Of a DNA stretch of 64,000 bases, positions 26,050 to 35,662 are shown piece after piece; position 1 is the stretch's first letter; every line of letters begins with the position of its first letter. Below the pieces are notes generated by a model. That model had not been told where the DNA came from. It was given only the letters and a program-made list of their open reading frames with translations, and ran no database searches. Origin of the DNA: Chloracidobacterium sp. (GTDB lineage: Bacteria > Acidobacteriota > Blastocatellia > Pyrinomonadales > Pyrinomonadaceae). The stretch spans positions 310,001-374,000 of the forward strand of contig JADKKB010000007.1 of NCBI GenBank assembly GCA_016720705.1. Reading direction: 5' to 3'. A program made the position numbers and the translations under genes.

Positions 26050-27093
26050 CTAAAAACCGATAAATATGGGTTCAGGCTCAAGCACAATTCCAAATTTTGA
26101 ACTGACGCTATTTTTGATGAGTTCTTTCAGTTCAATAATGTCGTTTGAACCGGCATCGCCGTTGTTGACGATCGCGAGGGTATGATTGGTCGAGATCCCC
26201 GCCCGTCTAAGCTTAAAGCCTTTCACGAAGCCCGCTTTTTCGATAAGCCAGGCTGCCGGAATTTTCACCTTTTCGTTATCTGCCGGATAATTTGGCATAT
26301 CACCAAATTGTGAAATCAACTCCCGAAATTCCGCTGCGGATATTACCGGATTCTTGAAAAATGACCCTGCACTGCGTGAATTTACATCGGCTGGGTCGAT
26401 GACCATCGATTTCGACCGGCGGATCGCCAAGATCGCCTCACGAACCTCGCTCAGCTTCGGATCACGGCCCAAAAATCTTTCGATGAGTTCCGTGTACGCT
26501 AATTTGGGCACGCCGTCACGGATCAATTCAAATTTGACGTTCGTTACGATGTAGCGGTCTCGGTGGGTCGAGTTAAAAATGCTCTTGCGGTATGAGAATG
26601 AACAATCTGCATTCGCCATTTCGATGATTGCACCCGACAGCCTATCCAGACATCGAACAGATACTATCGTCTCACTCACCTCTTGGCCGTAGGCTCCAAC
26701 ATTTTGGATGGGAGTGCCGCCTACCAGTCCCGGTATGCCGCTCAAACACTCGACGCCCGTCAATCCTCGGTCAACTGCAAAAGCGACGAAACTATCCCAG
26801 TCCTCGCCCGCACCGACCGAGAGTTCGACCCGCTTCCCTTCTCGTGCGGTCTCGATCATGCCCTTGATCGCGATCTTGACGACCAGTCCGTCAAACCCGC
26901 TATCTGATATCACGACATTGCTGCCGCCGCCCAAGATAAACAAGTTAAGGTCGTTTTCTTTCGCGAATCCAAGTGCTTTTATCAGTTCGTCTTCAGAAGA
27001 TACCTCGACGAAATATCTAGCCGCGCCGCCGACCTTCAGCGTGGTCAACGGGGCGAGCGGCGTATTTGATCGCAATTTGATAGCCGGTGGCAC
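26050..27093 (-). CDS. murB: UDP-N-acetylenolpyruvoylglucosamine reductase (type I MurB)
   Basis: The product is 347 residues, starting with GTG. It reduces UDP-GlcNAc-enolpyruvate to UDP-MurNAc with FAD and NADPH. LTTLKVGGAARYFVEV and GGGSNVVIS build the FAD site; GIPGLVGGTPIQNVGAYGQE is a second signature. The catalytic serine is in RSAGSFFKNP, and the length and C-terminus fit type I. It begins six bases after the TPR gene stop, with no visible ribosome binding site, so it is probably translated by coupling. The flanking genes encode secreted TPR proteins, not other Mur enzymes. Confidence 0.95.
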   Translation of the reverse strand: MPPAIKLRSNTPLAPLTTLKVGGAARYFVEVSSEDELIKALGFAKENDLNLFILGGGSNVVISDSGFDGLVVKIAIKGMIETAREGKRVELSVGAGEDWDSFVAFAVDRGLTGVECLSGIPGLVGGTPIQNVGAYGQEVSETIVSVRCLDRLSGAIIEMANADCSFSYRKSIFNSTHRDRYIVTNVKFELIRDGVPKLAYTELIERFLGRDPKLSEVREAILAIRRSKSMVIDPADVNSRSAGSFFKNPVISAAEFRELISQFGDMPNYPADNEKVKIPAAWLIEKAGFVKGFKLRRAGISTNHTLAIVNNGDAGSNDIIELKELIKNSVSSKFGIVLEPEPIFIGF

Positions 27094-27099
27094 AGAAGA

Positions 27100-28935
27100 C
27101 TATTTCTTTACCGCTCCCATCGAGATCAGCTCAAGTTGACCGGCGAGATTCTTTTGACCCATTTTGACAAGCTTCTGATACGCCTGTTTTGCGCCGCTCA
27201 GATTGCCGTTTCTAAACTCGGCCTCGCCAAGATTGTAGATAGCGCTTACAAAATTGGGGTCCTTGTCGATCGCCTTCTTAAAGTTATTGATCGCATCCTT
27301 ATAGTTATTCAGCTTGCGATAGGCGATCCCAAGTTCGTTTAATGCAAAGACCCATTTCGGCTCCTTCCTCACAACCTTAGTCAATGCATCGACCGCACCG
27401 CTATAATCGCCGAGATCGGTTAGCGTCATTCCAAGATTAAGCTGAGGTCCCTCAACGAAAACCGGATTTGCCGCAACCGCCTTTTCGAGATTTATCTTTG
27501 CTGATTGCAATTTTAACAGCCGATCCGACTCTCGCTTTTCATACTGATCGATACGTGCAGCGTTGTAATACGCCCAACCGAGATTGGCAAAGTCGGCCGC
27601 ATTTCCGCCGCCGAGTTCGACCGCCTTTTCAAGTGCCTTGATCGCCGCAGGCCATTGGCAAGGAACAAAATTCCTTTGATTGACTTCACATTGACGCCCG
27701 ATCACGTACCCGACCTTGCTATAAATATCGGCGATCTCATCCTTACCAAAATCTTTACTCCGCGACATAAAGAGCGTCGCCAGGTCATAATTGGATTGCG
27801 CTTCGGTAAAATTGCCCATCATACGGTGGGCGTCACCCAGTGCGGCAAAAACTTCGCCGCTGTCGTTCTTGAGTCGAGCGGCTTGCTTATACGCGATGAC
27901 CGCATCGGCATACTTGTCGGTGCTATAAAATGCCTCGCCGAGGCTAGTCCAGGCCTCAAGGTACTTCGGCTTAAGGCTAACCGCTTTCTGGTAATCGGCG
28001 ATCGCCTCATTGGTTCGGCCAGTCCGCATTAACGCTTCACCCGAGTTGAAAAATACCTCGGCATTGTTCGGGTCGAGTTGTTTTGCACGTTGAAAGGCCG
28101 CCAGTGCCTCGGGGTTTCGGTTTTGCGAAAGTCGGATCATACCGAGAAACAACTGGGTCTCCGCCATATCCGGTGCGATCGCAAGGGCTTTGGTCAATAA
28201 TTCATCGGCCTTTGCGATCTCGCCTTTTTGGAAATAAAGCACACCTAACGGCAGATATATCTCCGACAGTGCCTTGTCGTTAGCCAGAGCCTTTTCATAA
28301 CTTGCGATCGCAAGATCGGCCTGATCGAGATCGTTATATACCTCACCGAGCCCAAATAATGCCGCTGCGTTATTAGCATTAAATTTTAGGCCCTCAAGAA
28401 AAAACGCCTTTGCCGTCGATGACTGGTCCTTGATAAGAAGGTCGTTACCCTTGGCGGCGAGAGCGTCGCTCAGTCCATCAGCGGCCTTCTTATTTTTAGC
28501 GTCAAGCGTGACGGATTCGCGGAAAAACTTCATTGAGTTTTCGAGGTCATTCTGATCAATATAATATTCACCGACGCCGGCAAAAAGACGCGATGCCTGA
28601 TCCTTGGGCATCGTCCGTACGCTTGGCGGCAGATTGTCCGGATCGACGACCGTCGACCGGGCTCTGCGAGGCTGTACTTTAGCTAGTGTCTCGTATTGGA
28701 TCTTGATCCGTTTAACCGTTTCCAGGCGTTGAGCCTTAGTGCGTCCTGTGCGCGCGGCAGGCGAGTATTTTTTTGAGGTCTTGGCAGAGTTTCGGAAAAC
28801 GAAAACGCTTGAACCACCCGTAATGTCGCTCACCGGCACAAGATCCTGTCCAAAAACCTGAATACAAGCTGACGAGACCGACAACATCAACACTATCGAT
28901 ATAGCCGATCGAAAGACACTTAACTTTTTCAACAT
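27100..28935 (-). CDS. Secreted TPR-repeat protein
   Basis: An AGAGGA ribosome binding site precedes the ATG at 28935. The product is 611 residues with a signal peptide (MLKKLSVFRSAISIVLMLSV, cleavage near VFGQ). The mature head is QDLVPVSDITGGSSVFVFRN, followed by a Lys/Arg-rich linker and about eleven TPR units to residue 600. It is the paralogue of the gene at 24165-25982 and shares both head motif and repeat layout. It is followed at six bases by murB. A role in envelope assembly is inference from secretion and neighbour only. Confidence 0.85.
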   Translation of the reverse strand: MLKKLSVFRSAISIVLMLSVSSACIQVFGQDLVPVSDITGGSSVFVFRNSAKTSKKYSPAARTGRTKAQRLETVKRIKIQYETLAKVQPRRARSTVVDPDNLPPSVRTMPKDQASRLFAGVGEYYIDQNDLENSMKFFRESVTLDAKNKKAADGLSDALAAKGNDLLIKDQSSTAKAFFLEGLKFNANNAAALFGLGEVYNDLDQADLAIASYEKALANDKALSEIYLPLGVLYFQKGEIAKADELLTKALAIAPDMAETQLFLGMIRLSQNRNPEALAAFQRAKQLDPNNAEVFFNSGEALMRTGRTNEAIADYQKAVSLKPKYLEAWTSLGEAFYSTDKYADAVIAYKQAARLKNDSGEVFAALGDAHRMMGNFTEAQSNYDLATLFMSRSKDFGKDEIADIYSKVGYVIGRQCEVNQRNFVPCQWPAAIKALEKAVELGGGNAADFANLGWAYYNAARIDQYEKRESDRLLKLQSAKINLEKAVAANPVFVEGPQLNLGMTLTDLGDYSGAVDALTKVVRKEPKWVFALNELGIAYRKLNNYKDAINNFKKAIDKDPNFVSAIYNLGEAEFRNGNLSGAKQAYQKLVKMGQKNLAGQLELISMGAVKK

Positions 28936-28985
28936 TAGATTTCCTCTCGCAATCGCGAAGCGATGTAAATAACGGAACGTTTTGC

Positions 28986-29007
28986 CGAAAGGTTCGATGA
29001 CCTTTCG
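28986..29007. other. Perfect hairpin in the 28936-29150 gap
   Basis: CGAAAGGT / ACCTTTCG with a six-base loop, about 50 bases upstream of the TPR ATG and so probably in its 5' leader. A second hairpin (GGGCCGC / GCGGCCC, 29089-29115) lies nearer the methyltransferase stop. Neither has a T-run; no gene is seen in this 215-base gap. Confidence 0.4.
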
Positions 29008-29150
29008 AGTGGTAGACGTTTTCCGCGTTTTGTTTTTGCCGGAAGATTAAAGCCCTGAAGCGAATTTTAACACGGAAACGCGCAGATCGGGCCGCCATTT
29101 TTCAATTCAGCGGCCCCGTCGATGTTTTTCGATAAACCTGTTTGCAGCCG

Positions 29151-29933
29151 TTATTGGCTAACGTTGGTTCGGCGAACTTTGATCAATGCTCTTCGCAAAA
29201 ATCCAAATGGGAATCGGGTGGCAAACCGGCGATATTTGTCCACGTCCTGCAGTGAATAAAGATAAGCATTGTGATTGTCGACCAATCTCTCCATCACTCG
29301 TGGGTGACGGTGGATAGGAAAATCACCGATCTCTATGACAAAGACCAGATTCGGCAGGATGTATCCGTGAAACTTGGTCCCATTATCCTGGAGATATTTT
29401 ACCGCAGTCGCAATGCCGTTATAGGTGATCTGCGAATCGTGAAACATTATCGCCCCGTTTTCCGCCAAGACATCGAGGCAAAATCTAAAGTCGCGAAACA
29501 CCGCCTCATCGGTGTGCTCGCCATCGATAAAACAAAGATGCATCTTGCCCTCGATGCTTCCCGGCTTGATCGTCGCCGTGTCGCCGTCGATGGTCGTGAT
29601 CTTTTCGATATTTCCGGCCGCTTCTTTCAAAAGCTCGAGCATCCGCTCGGTCGAGTTATTTTGGTATACCCAATCATAACCACGTGCGTCCGGCTGGCTC
29701 TCAGGCCGCTTATCGATCGAAACGACGCGTGAGCATCGGTCATCCAGCAGGTATGGCTGAATACTACCGCCGAGATAAGATCCGATCTCAAGGTAATTGA
29801 ACCCCGGTGTAAGTTCGCCTACCGCGAGTTCGCACGCGAGCAGCGATGCCCTGTCGTGATCGGTAGATTGGCTCGGGATCTTATCAAAGAGTCCGATATC
29901 CAGATTGTTAAGTCGTTCCTGAAAATCACTCAT
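29151..29933 (-). CDS. Class I SAM-dependent methyltransferase (Methyltransf_24-like)
   Basis: The start at 29933 (MSDFQERLNNLDIG) gives 260 residues; the frame is open 19 codons further, but those add a hydrophobic, unlikely head. Motif I is visible as YLEIGSYLGGSI, the acidic post-I residue in VVSIDKRPE, and LCFIDGEHTDEAVFRDF is typical of the CmcI/TylF-like group that methylates sugars, antibiotics or small metabolites. The substrate cannot be read from the sequence. No ribosome binding site is evident. It is on the minus strand, downstream of the large repeat-protein gene but behind that gene's terminator. Confidence 0.8.
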   Translation of the reverse strand: MSDFQERLNNLDIGLFDKIPSQSTDHDRASLLACELAVGELTPGFNYLEIGSYLGGSIQPYLLDDRCSRVVSIDKRPESQPDARGYDWVYQNNSTERMLELLKEAAGNIEKITTIDGDTATIKPGSIEGKMHLCFIDGEHTDEAVFRDFRFCLDVLAENGAIMFHDSQITYNGIATAVKYLQDNGTKFHGYILPNLVFVIEIGDFPIHRHPRVMERLVDNHNAYLYSLQDVDKYRRFATRFPFGFLRRALIKVRRTNVSQ

Positions 29934-29992
29934 AAAGGAAAAATAGAAAGGCTGATAATACCACACCAACGCAATTGCAGCGGAATTCACAC

Positions 29993-30028
29993 AAAAAGAA
30001 AGAGCAGCTTTCGAGGACTGCTCTTTCT
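29993..30028 (-). terminator. Intrinsic terminator of the delta-60/FG-GAP gene
   Basis: Perfect 11-base arms (30018-30028 and 29997-30007) followed on the minus strand by five T, 20 bases after the stop codon. Confidence 0.8.
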
Positions 30029-30048
30029 AACCCCGATGACACCGACTC

Positions 30049-33000
30049 CTACGGAATAAACGCATTCTCAGTCGGAATATCAGTGCTGATGCCAAATTGG
30101 AATCCCGTGTAACCGGATGTCGACCTCAATAGATGCCAAATCCCGGTTGACGGCCTGAATATCGCGATGTCGGCCTTTCCGTCGCCGTCGTAATCGCCCG
30201 CAACGGGCTTATCGCCCGGCGTACCGAATGGGCCGATCAGGAATGAACCATTGTTACTATTGATGATGTACCAGACACCGGTTGACGGACGAAATACAGC
30301 AAAATCGGTCTTACCGTCACCGTCAAAATCAGCTGGTGTCGGTATATCACTGTCGATTCCCCAACGGGTCGCCCGCTGAATATTGTCGACACTGCTCTGC
30401 CACCACCAATTTCCGTCCGACGGACGATAGATCGCGATGTCGGATTTGCCGTCACCGTCAAAATCACCGGTCACAGGTTTGTCGCCTGCGAGCCCGAAAT
30501 TCTTGTTGTCGGACGAACCATTAGAGCTACTCATCCTTAGCCACTGATTTGTCGACGGTCTAAATACGATGTAATCGGCCCGGCCGTCGCCAGTATAATC
30601 AGACGGTCTTGGAATGTCGCCTGCCGCTCCCCAATGTGCATACTTTTGACCGCCGTCGAGCGTACTCAGCGACCACCAATCGCCGCTCGATGGGCGGAAT
30701 ATAGCGATATCCGTCTTTCCGTCACCGTCATAGTCCGCTGGCACGGGAACATCGCCGGCGATCGCAAATATCTGCTGCGTCAGTCCAAAGTCACTGCTTC
30801 GCAAAACGTACCACTTGTTCTCAGACGGCCTGAATACCGACACATCCGCCTTACCGTCGCCGTCAAAATCAAACGGCGTGACCCGCGCGAACAGTCCAGG
30901 TATGACCTTTGCGATACCTGCCCTTGTCGAACTGTCGATCCGCGAAAAATCACCGCCAACGACCACATTTCCATCCGGCAAAGCGGCCAGCGTCCGCACC
31001 GCCCCGTTTGCACCATACTGCATGAACAATTGATCTAGCTGACCGTCCGCACTCAGCCTGACAAAGTAATTTCGCGATGCCCCGTTGACATAATTAAAGG
31101 TTCCGCCGATCAGGATACTGTTATCGGACTGCACCGTTAGAGCTTGGAGCCTGAGGTCTGAGCTATTGTTCGAAGTAAATGTCGGTGCAGCAAAAGTAGT
31201 ATCCGCCGTACCGTCTGAATTTCGTCTAACGATCGCTGATGGCCAGCCGAAGCCAATAAGACAAAGGAATTTGCCGTCTGCTAAAACTCGTATCGTGTCG
31301 ACCGATGTGATAGATCCGGGATTGAACGCTTGATCGATAGTCCCATTGTTGTTTAACCGAACAAGATTCGACCTGTTAAAACCATCAACACCGGTAAATG
31401 ACCCGCCGACGAGATATTTGCCGTCATCTAACTGTACCGCCGCGTAGACTGTACCGCTCGAGATCACGGCCGTGAATGTCGTGTCGAGCGTACCGTCCGA
31501 GTTTAGTCGAGCCACACGCTCACGGGTAACACCGTTAACCGTCACGAATCCGCCCGAGACGAGTAATTTCGAATCGCCTTGAATAGAAATGTCATAGACG
31601 GAATTGATCAAGGGCACAAATGCCGTATCCAGCGTACCGTCCGAATTGATCCTGGCAAAACCGGCTTTAGGCGTGCCGTTATAACTCGTAAAATCGCCGG
31701 CGACGAGTAATTTGCCGTCACTTTGTAACACCATCACGCGAGGAATGACGTCGAAGCCAATTCCCGGATCAAAGCTGTTGTCGATTGTGCCGTCCACATT
31801 GATACGCGCAAATGATGGACGCAAAGTGCCGTTCATCCGTGTGAAACTGCCTGCAACGACAAATTTACCGTCACTTTGTCGAACGATCGTCGAAACCGTG
31901 CCGAATATGCCGGCGTTCGGATAAAACGAGGCATCGACATTGCCGGCCGAGTTTAGACGGAAATATCGGTCGGTCGAAACATCCGATTGTCCAAAGAATA
32001 TTATCCGGTCAAGCGGATCGACTGCCCATTTTTTATAAACTAAATTAACGGTGGCGGGATGAATGAACGATGCGTCCGCCGAACCGTCGGAATTGAAACG
32101 CATCAGCTTACCGCCCGACGTGATCAGGACCTTGCCGCCCGTTACGACGCCAACTTGTTGAACCGACGAAGTCAACGCCGGCGGGTTAAACGTGAGATCG
32201 ACATTTCCCGCCGGCAAGATCCTAACAAGATCTTTTTTCGCGACACCGTTAACGGTATCGAACCGTCCGCCGACCACCAAAGCCTGATCTGTCTGCAGGA
32301 TGATCGACTGGATATCCAATCCGCTTCCAAATGCGCCGGTAATATTCGGGGCCTCGTATGAACTGTCGTTAGTTCCGTCTGCGTTCAGACGGCGCAAACT
32401 CGTTCCCGAAGAGCCGCCCGAATAGGTGGTAACCGCCCAATAAATCTTTCCGGCGACGTCGATCGCAATCGACCGAAGGTTTCCGAATATCGTTCGCCCG
32501 CCATCATAGCCCGCCGGAGTAAAGGTCGTGTCGGTCGAACCGTCAGAATTAAGACGAACTAGATATCCGGCGTGAAATCCACTGCCCACACTGCCGGCGG
32601 TTGTAACCAGTAGTTTGCCGTCCGGCTGCACTGCAAAAAACTCGGATGCAGAGTACACAAAAGCCAGGGTGAACGCGCTATTGAATGAAAGATCCTGACT
32701 TCCATCCGTATTTAGCCGAACCACCTTGGACTGTGAACTAAGCGAAGTTCCGGCGACGATCAATTTCCCATCCGGCTGCAGGCCAACATTTGTAACCCCG
32801 CCAAGCAGACACCCGCAATAAGCAAAGGATGTATCGACACTGCCGTCGACGTTCAGTCGAGCGATCTGTCCTTTCGCCTGAGCGTCGACCGCAAAATTTG
32901 CACCCCAGATGATCGTTCGCCCGTCCGTTTGCACTATGAGCCCGATCGAACTCTGCGATTGCAATATCCCGGCCGGTACCGGAACGAATCCGGGATCGAC

Positions 33001-33087
33001 GTCCCCCGTCGCGAATGCGACCTGCGAATACAGCAACACCGAGGATAAAACGATAAGAATGGATGCGAATCTATTTCGTAAAGGCAT
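30049..33087 (-). CDS. Secreted delta-60 beta-propeller and FG-GAP-type repeat protein
   Basis: The ATG at 33087 has a GGGAG ribosome binding site and opens a signal peptide (MPLRNRFASILIVLSSVLLY, cleavage near AFAT). The product is about 1012 residues. Residues about 20-740 contain a dozen or more delta-60 repeats (pattern LNSDGSxDTTF, then a GG-FxxVNG turn), a family of predicted propeller blades. The last 280 residues are six FG-GAP-like repeats of about 46 residues, each opening with DxDGDGKxDxAxFRPS and thus with a calcium-loop-like acidic cluster. It is likely a surface or secreted adhesin-like protein. No sorting tag is recognised at the C-terminus, which ends on the last repeat. Confidence 0.88.
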   Translation of the reverse strand: MPLRNRFASILIVLSSVLLYSQVAFATGDVDPGFVPVPAGILQSQSSIGLIVQTDGRTIIWGANFAVDAQAKGQIARLNVDGSVDTSFAYCGCLLGGVTNVGLQPDGKLIVAGTSLSSQSKVVRLNTDGSQDLSFNSAFTLAFVYSASEFFAVQPDGKLLVTTAGSVGSGFHAGYLVRLNSDGSTDTTFTPAGYDGGRTIFGNLRSIAIDVAGKIYWAVTTYSGGSSGTSLRRLNADGTNDSSYEAPNITGAFGSGLDIQSIILQTDQALVVGGRFDTVNGVAKKDLVRILPAGNVDLTFNPPALTSSVQQVGVVTGGKVLITSGGKLMRFNSDGSADASFIHPATVNLVYKKWAVDPLDRIIFFGQSDVSTDRYFRLNSAGNVDASFYPNAGIFGTVSTIVRQSDGKFVVAGSFTRMNGTLRPSFARINVDGTIDNSFDPGIGFDVIPRVMVLQSDGKLLVAGDFTSYNGTPKAGFARINSDGTLDTAFVPLINSVYDISIQGDSKLLVSGGFVTVNGVTRERVARLNSDGTLDTTFTAVISSGTVYAAVQLDDGKYLVGGSFTGVDGFNRSNLVRLNNNGTIDQAFNPGSITSVDTIRVLADGKFLCLIGFGWPSAIVRRNSDGTADTTFAAPTFTSNNSSDLRLQALTVQSDNSILIGGTFNYVNGASRNYFVRLSADGQLDQLFMQYGANGAVRTLAALPDGNVVVGGDFSRIDSSTRAGIAKVIPGLFARVTPFDFDGDGKADVSVFRPSENKWYVLRSSDFGLTQQIFAIAGDVPVPADYDGDGKTDIAIFRPSSGDWWSLSTLDGGQKYAHWGAAGDIPRPSDYTGDGRADYIVFRPSTNQWLRMSSSNGSSDNKNFGLAGDKPVTGDFDGDGKSDIAIYRPSDGNWWWQSSVDNIQRATRWGIDSDIPTPADFDGDGKTDFAVFRPSTGVWYIINSNNGSFLIGPFGTPGDKPVAGDYDGDGKADIAIFRPSTGIWHLLRSTSGYTGFQFGISTDIPTENAFIP

Positions 33088-33403
33088 TGTATTTCTCCCT
33101 GGGTCTCCTGCCGGATTATTAAACAAGCTATTGCGGTCGGATCACCTTCGTATATCGATATTATAGCCCTTCTTACGCCCGATACGAAGTTTTTACCGGT
33201 TCCGGACCTGCTCAAATTGTGTAAAAATGCCACACGCCGACCGCTGTCTTGCTATCTCCGTTATTGTTGTATAAATTACAAATTACACACAACTGATTTC
33301 TTCGGGTTGTTGTTGAGGGTTTGCTGTCTTCGCCACAGCCTTGACGATCGCAGGGCGGCCCAAAAATTCCGCACTTTTACAACGAAAGGAGAACTTGCCG
33401 AAA

Positions 33404-35509
33404 ATGAAAGCATTTACAACTGATAACATCAGGAATCTCGCTGTCATTGGACACGGCGACGCAGGTAAAACCCAGCTCGTCAGTTCGATGCTCCACGTCG
33501 CCGGTGCCGGTGGACGATGGGGTAAGGTCGACGAGGGCACCACGGTCACCGACTATGACGAAGATTCCATAGAACGCAAAATATCCCTTAATAGCAATTT
33601 CGCACACGTCGAATACCAAGACACGAAAATAAATTTAATAGACACGCCGGGCTATGCCGCTTTTGTATCACACGCTCGCCCCGCGTTACGCGTCGCCGAC
33701 TGTGCCCTTGTGGTCGTCGATGGCGTCCACGGCATAGAGGTACAGACCGAAAAGACCTGGAATTACGCTAACGAGTTTATGCTGCCACGATTTATGGTCA
33801 TCAACAAGATCGACAAGGAAAATGCCGATTTTGACCACGCGATCGAGACCGCAACCGACTCGTTTGCACGTTCGATCGTGCCGTTCACGCTACCGATCGG
33901 CAATCAAGTCAATTTTCGCGGCGTCATCGACGTCGTGCATCAAAAGGCGTACGAGTTTGACGCTGATGGCAAGGCCAAGGGGATCGCGATCCCGAGCGAG
34001 ATGACTGCGGTGCTCAATTCGACACGCGAACGCCTGATCGAGATCGTCGCCGAATCGGATGACGACTTAATGGAGAAATATTTTGAGACCGGCACTCTTC
34101 CCGAGGAAGACATCGTGCCGAATCTTGCTCGAGCGATCGCCGCGAGTAAGCTATGTCCCGTTTATGCGGTATCGGCGACCAATCTGATCGGCATTCAGAT
34201 CCTGCTCGACCACTTGGTCGAATTTGCACCGAATCCGGCGACGCACGAGGCCGAATACGGATTTACGGACTATGATATGAAGGGTGACCGCGTCTCGCGC
34301 AAATATAGCAGCGACGAGCCATTTTCCGCATACGTTTTCCGCACGATCGCTGACCCGTTTGCCGGGCGTATCAACGTAATGAAGGTGGTCAGCGGCAAGG
34401 TCACTAACGATGCCACCGTCTACAACTCGACGCACGATACAGTGGAGCGCCTCGGTGCACTACACGTCATCGCCGGCAAAAATCTCGACAAGGTCAATGA
34501 AGCGGCGACCGGCGACATCATCGCTGTCGTCAAATTAAAGGACACCCAGACCGGCGACACGCTCTGCGACAAAGCAAACCCGATCGTATTTCCGCCCGTC
34601 GAGTATCCCGAGGCGGCGATCGCATTTGCCATCGAGCCGAAGTCGCGTGCCGATGAGGACAAGATCTCGTCGGCACTTCACAAGATACTCGAGGAAGATC
34701 CGAGTTTGCACTTTGATCGTGACCCGCAGACCAAGGAGTTTATACTCTCGGGTTCCGGTCAGTTGCATATCGAGACCGTAGTCAAAAAACTCGAGCACCG
34801 CTATCACGTCGAGGTTACGCTTCATCCGCCTAAGGTCCCCTACAAGGAAACCCTTACGCAAAAGGTGGAAGTACAAGGCCGACATAAGAAGCAGTCCGGC
34901 GGCCGAGGCCAGTTCGGCGATTGTAAGTGTATCTTTGAGCCGCTCGAGCGCGGAGGCGGATTTGAGTGGGTCGATAAGATCTTTGGCGGATCCGTTCCTC
35001 AAAATTTCCGCCCGGCTATTGAGAAAGGGATCATCGAAGCCGCTGCAACCGGAGCGATCGCCGGCTATCCGCTCGTTGATTTTAAGGTCACATTGATCGA
35101 CGGCAGTTATCATGCGGTCGATTCGGACGAACACTCGTTTCGGGCGGCCGGCCGTAAGGCGTTTCGCAATGCCATCGACAAGGCAAAGCCGACATTGCTC
35201 GAGCCGATAATGGACGTAGAGGTTTTTACACCCCAGGAAGTCTCAGGTGACATTATGGGCGACCTCAACAGCCGACGCGGCCGAGTTGCCGGAATGGAGA
35301 CGCGCGGTAAGCAGCAAGTGATCAAGGCCAAGGTGCCGCTCTCTGAAATGCTCGACTACCAGTCGAAGCTTAACTCCGTCACGCAGGCTCGCGGGTCGTA
35401 TCATATGCAGTTCTCGCATTATGATCCGCTGCCCGGCAATCTGGCCCAAAAGGTCATTGACGAAGCGGTCGCCGCAGGTCGTGTAAGGGCACACGAAGAA
35501 GATGAATAG
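33404..35509 (+). CDS. Elongation factor G paralogue (EF-G2-like)
   Basis: The ATG at 33404 follows an AAAGGAG ribosome binding site; 701 residues. The G domain has G1 GHGDAGKT (16-23), DTPGYAAF and NKIDKENADF, followed by EF-G domains II-V (RGQFGDCKCIFEPLERG, then ADSDEHSF-like VDSDEHSFRAAG and DIMGDLNSRRGRVAGM). The G1 motif differs from the AHIDAGKT of canonical FusA, and the gene is not beside rpsL, rpsG or tuf, so I read it as the second, EF-G2-type factor. These may assist translation or ribosome recycling. Terminator follows. Confidence 0.85.
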   Translation: MKAFTTDNIRNLAVIGHGDAGKTQLVSSMLHVAGAGGRWGKVDEGTTVTDYDEDSIERKISLNSNFAHVEYQDTKINLIDTPGYAAFVSHARPALRVADCALVVVDGVHGIEVQTEKTWNYANEFMLPRFMVINKIDKENADFDHAIETATDSFARSIVPFTLPIGNQVNFRGVIDVVHQKAYEFDADGKAKGIAIPSEMTAVLNSTRERLIEIVAESDDDLMEKYFETGTLPEEDIVPNLARAIAASKLCPVYAVSATNLIGIQILLDHLVEFAPNPATHEAEYGFTDYDMKGDRVSRKYSSDEPFSAYVFRTIADPFAGRINVMKVVSGKVTNDATVYNSTHDTVERLGALHVIAGKNLDKVNEAATGDIIAVVKLKDTQTGDTLCDKANPIVFPPVEYPEAAIAFAIEPKSRADEDKISSALHKILEEDPSLHFDRDPQTKEFILSGSGQLHIETVVKKLEHRYHVEVTLHPPKVPYKETLTQKVEVQGRHKKQSGGRGQFGDCKCIFEPLERGGGFEWVDKIFGGSVPQNFRPAIEKGIIEAAATGAIAGYPLVDFKVTLIDGSYHAVDSDEHSFRAAGRKAFRNAIDKAKPTLLEPIMDVEVFTPQEVSGDIMGDLNSRRGRVAGMETRGKQQVIKAKVPLSEMLDYQSKLNSVTQARGSYHMQFSHYDPLPGNLAQKVIDEAVAAGRVRAHEEDE

Positions 35510-35538
35510 GAACTGAGCAGTTTCTAATGACAAAACAA

Positions 35539-35575
35539 GCACGGGGCGAACAGTAGTTTGCCCCGTGCATTTTTC
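35539..35575 (+). terminator. Intrinsic terminator after the EF-G paralogue
   Basis: Perfect nine-base arms (35539-35547 and 35560-35568) followed by ATTTTTC, 30 bases after the stop. Confidence 0.85.
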
Positions 35576-35609
35576 TAATCTTTACGATCCGGCGATCGTT
35601 CGACCTAAC

Positions 35610-35638
35610 AAAAAAAGAGCCCGGAAATAACTTTCCGG
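35610..35638 (-). terminator. Intrinsic terminator after the GY-motif gene
   Basis: Seven-base arms (TTTCCGG / CCGGAAA in plus order reversed, 35621-35638) with a four-base loop; on the minus strand seven T follow at 35616-35610. It lies 25 bases past the stop of the small secreted protein. Confidence 0.75.
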
Positions 35639-35662
35639 ACCCCTTGCGGCGTGGGTAAACTG

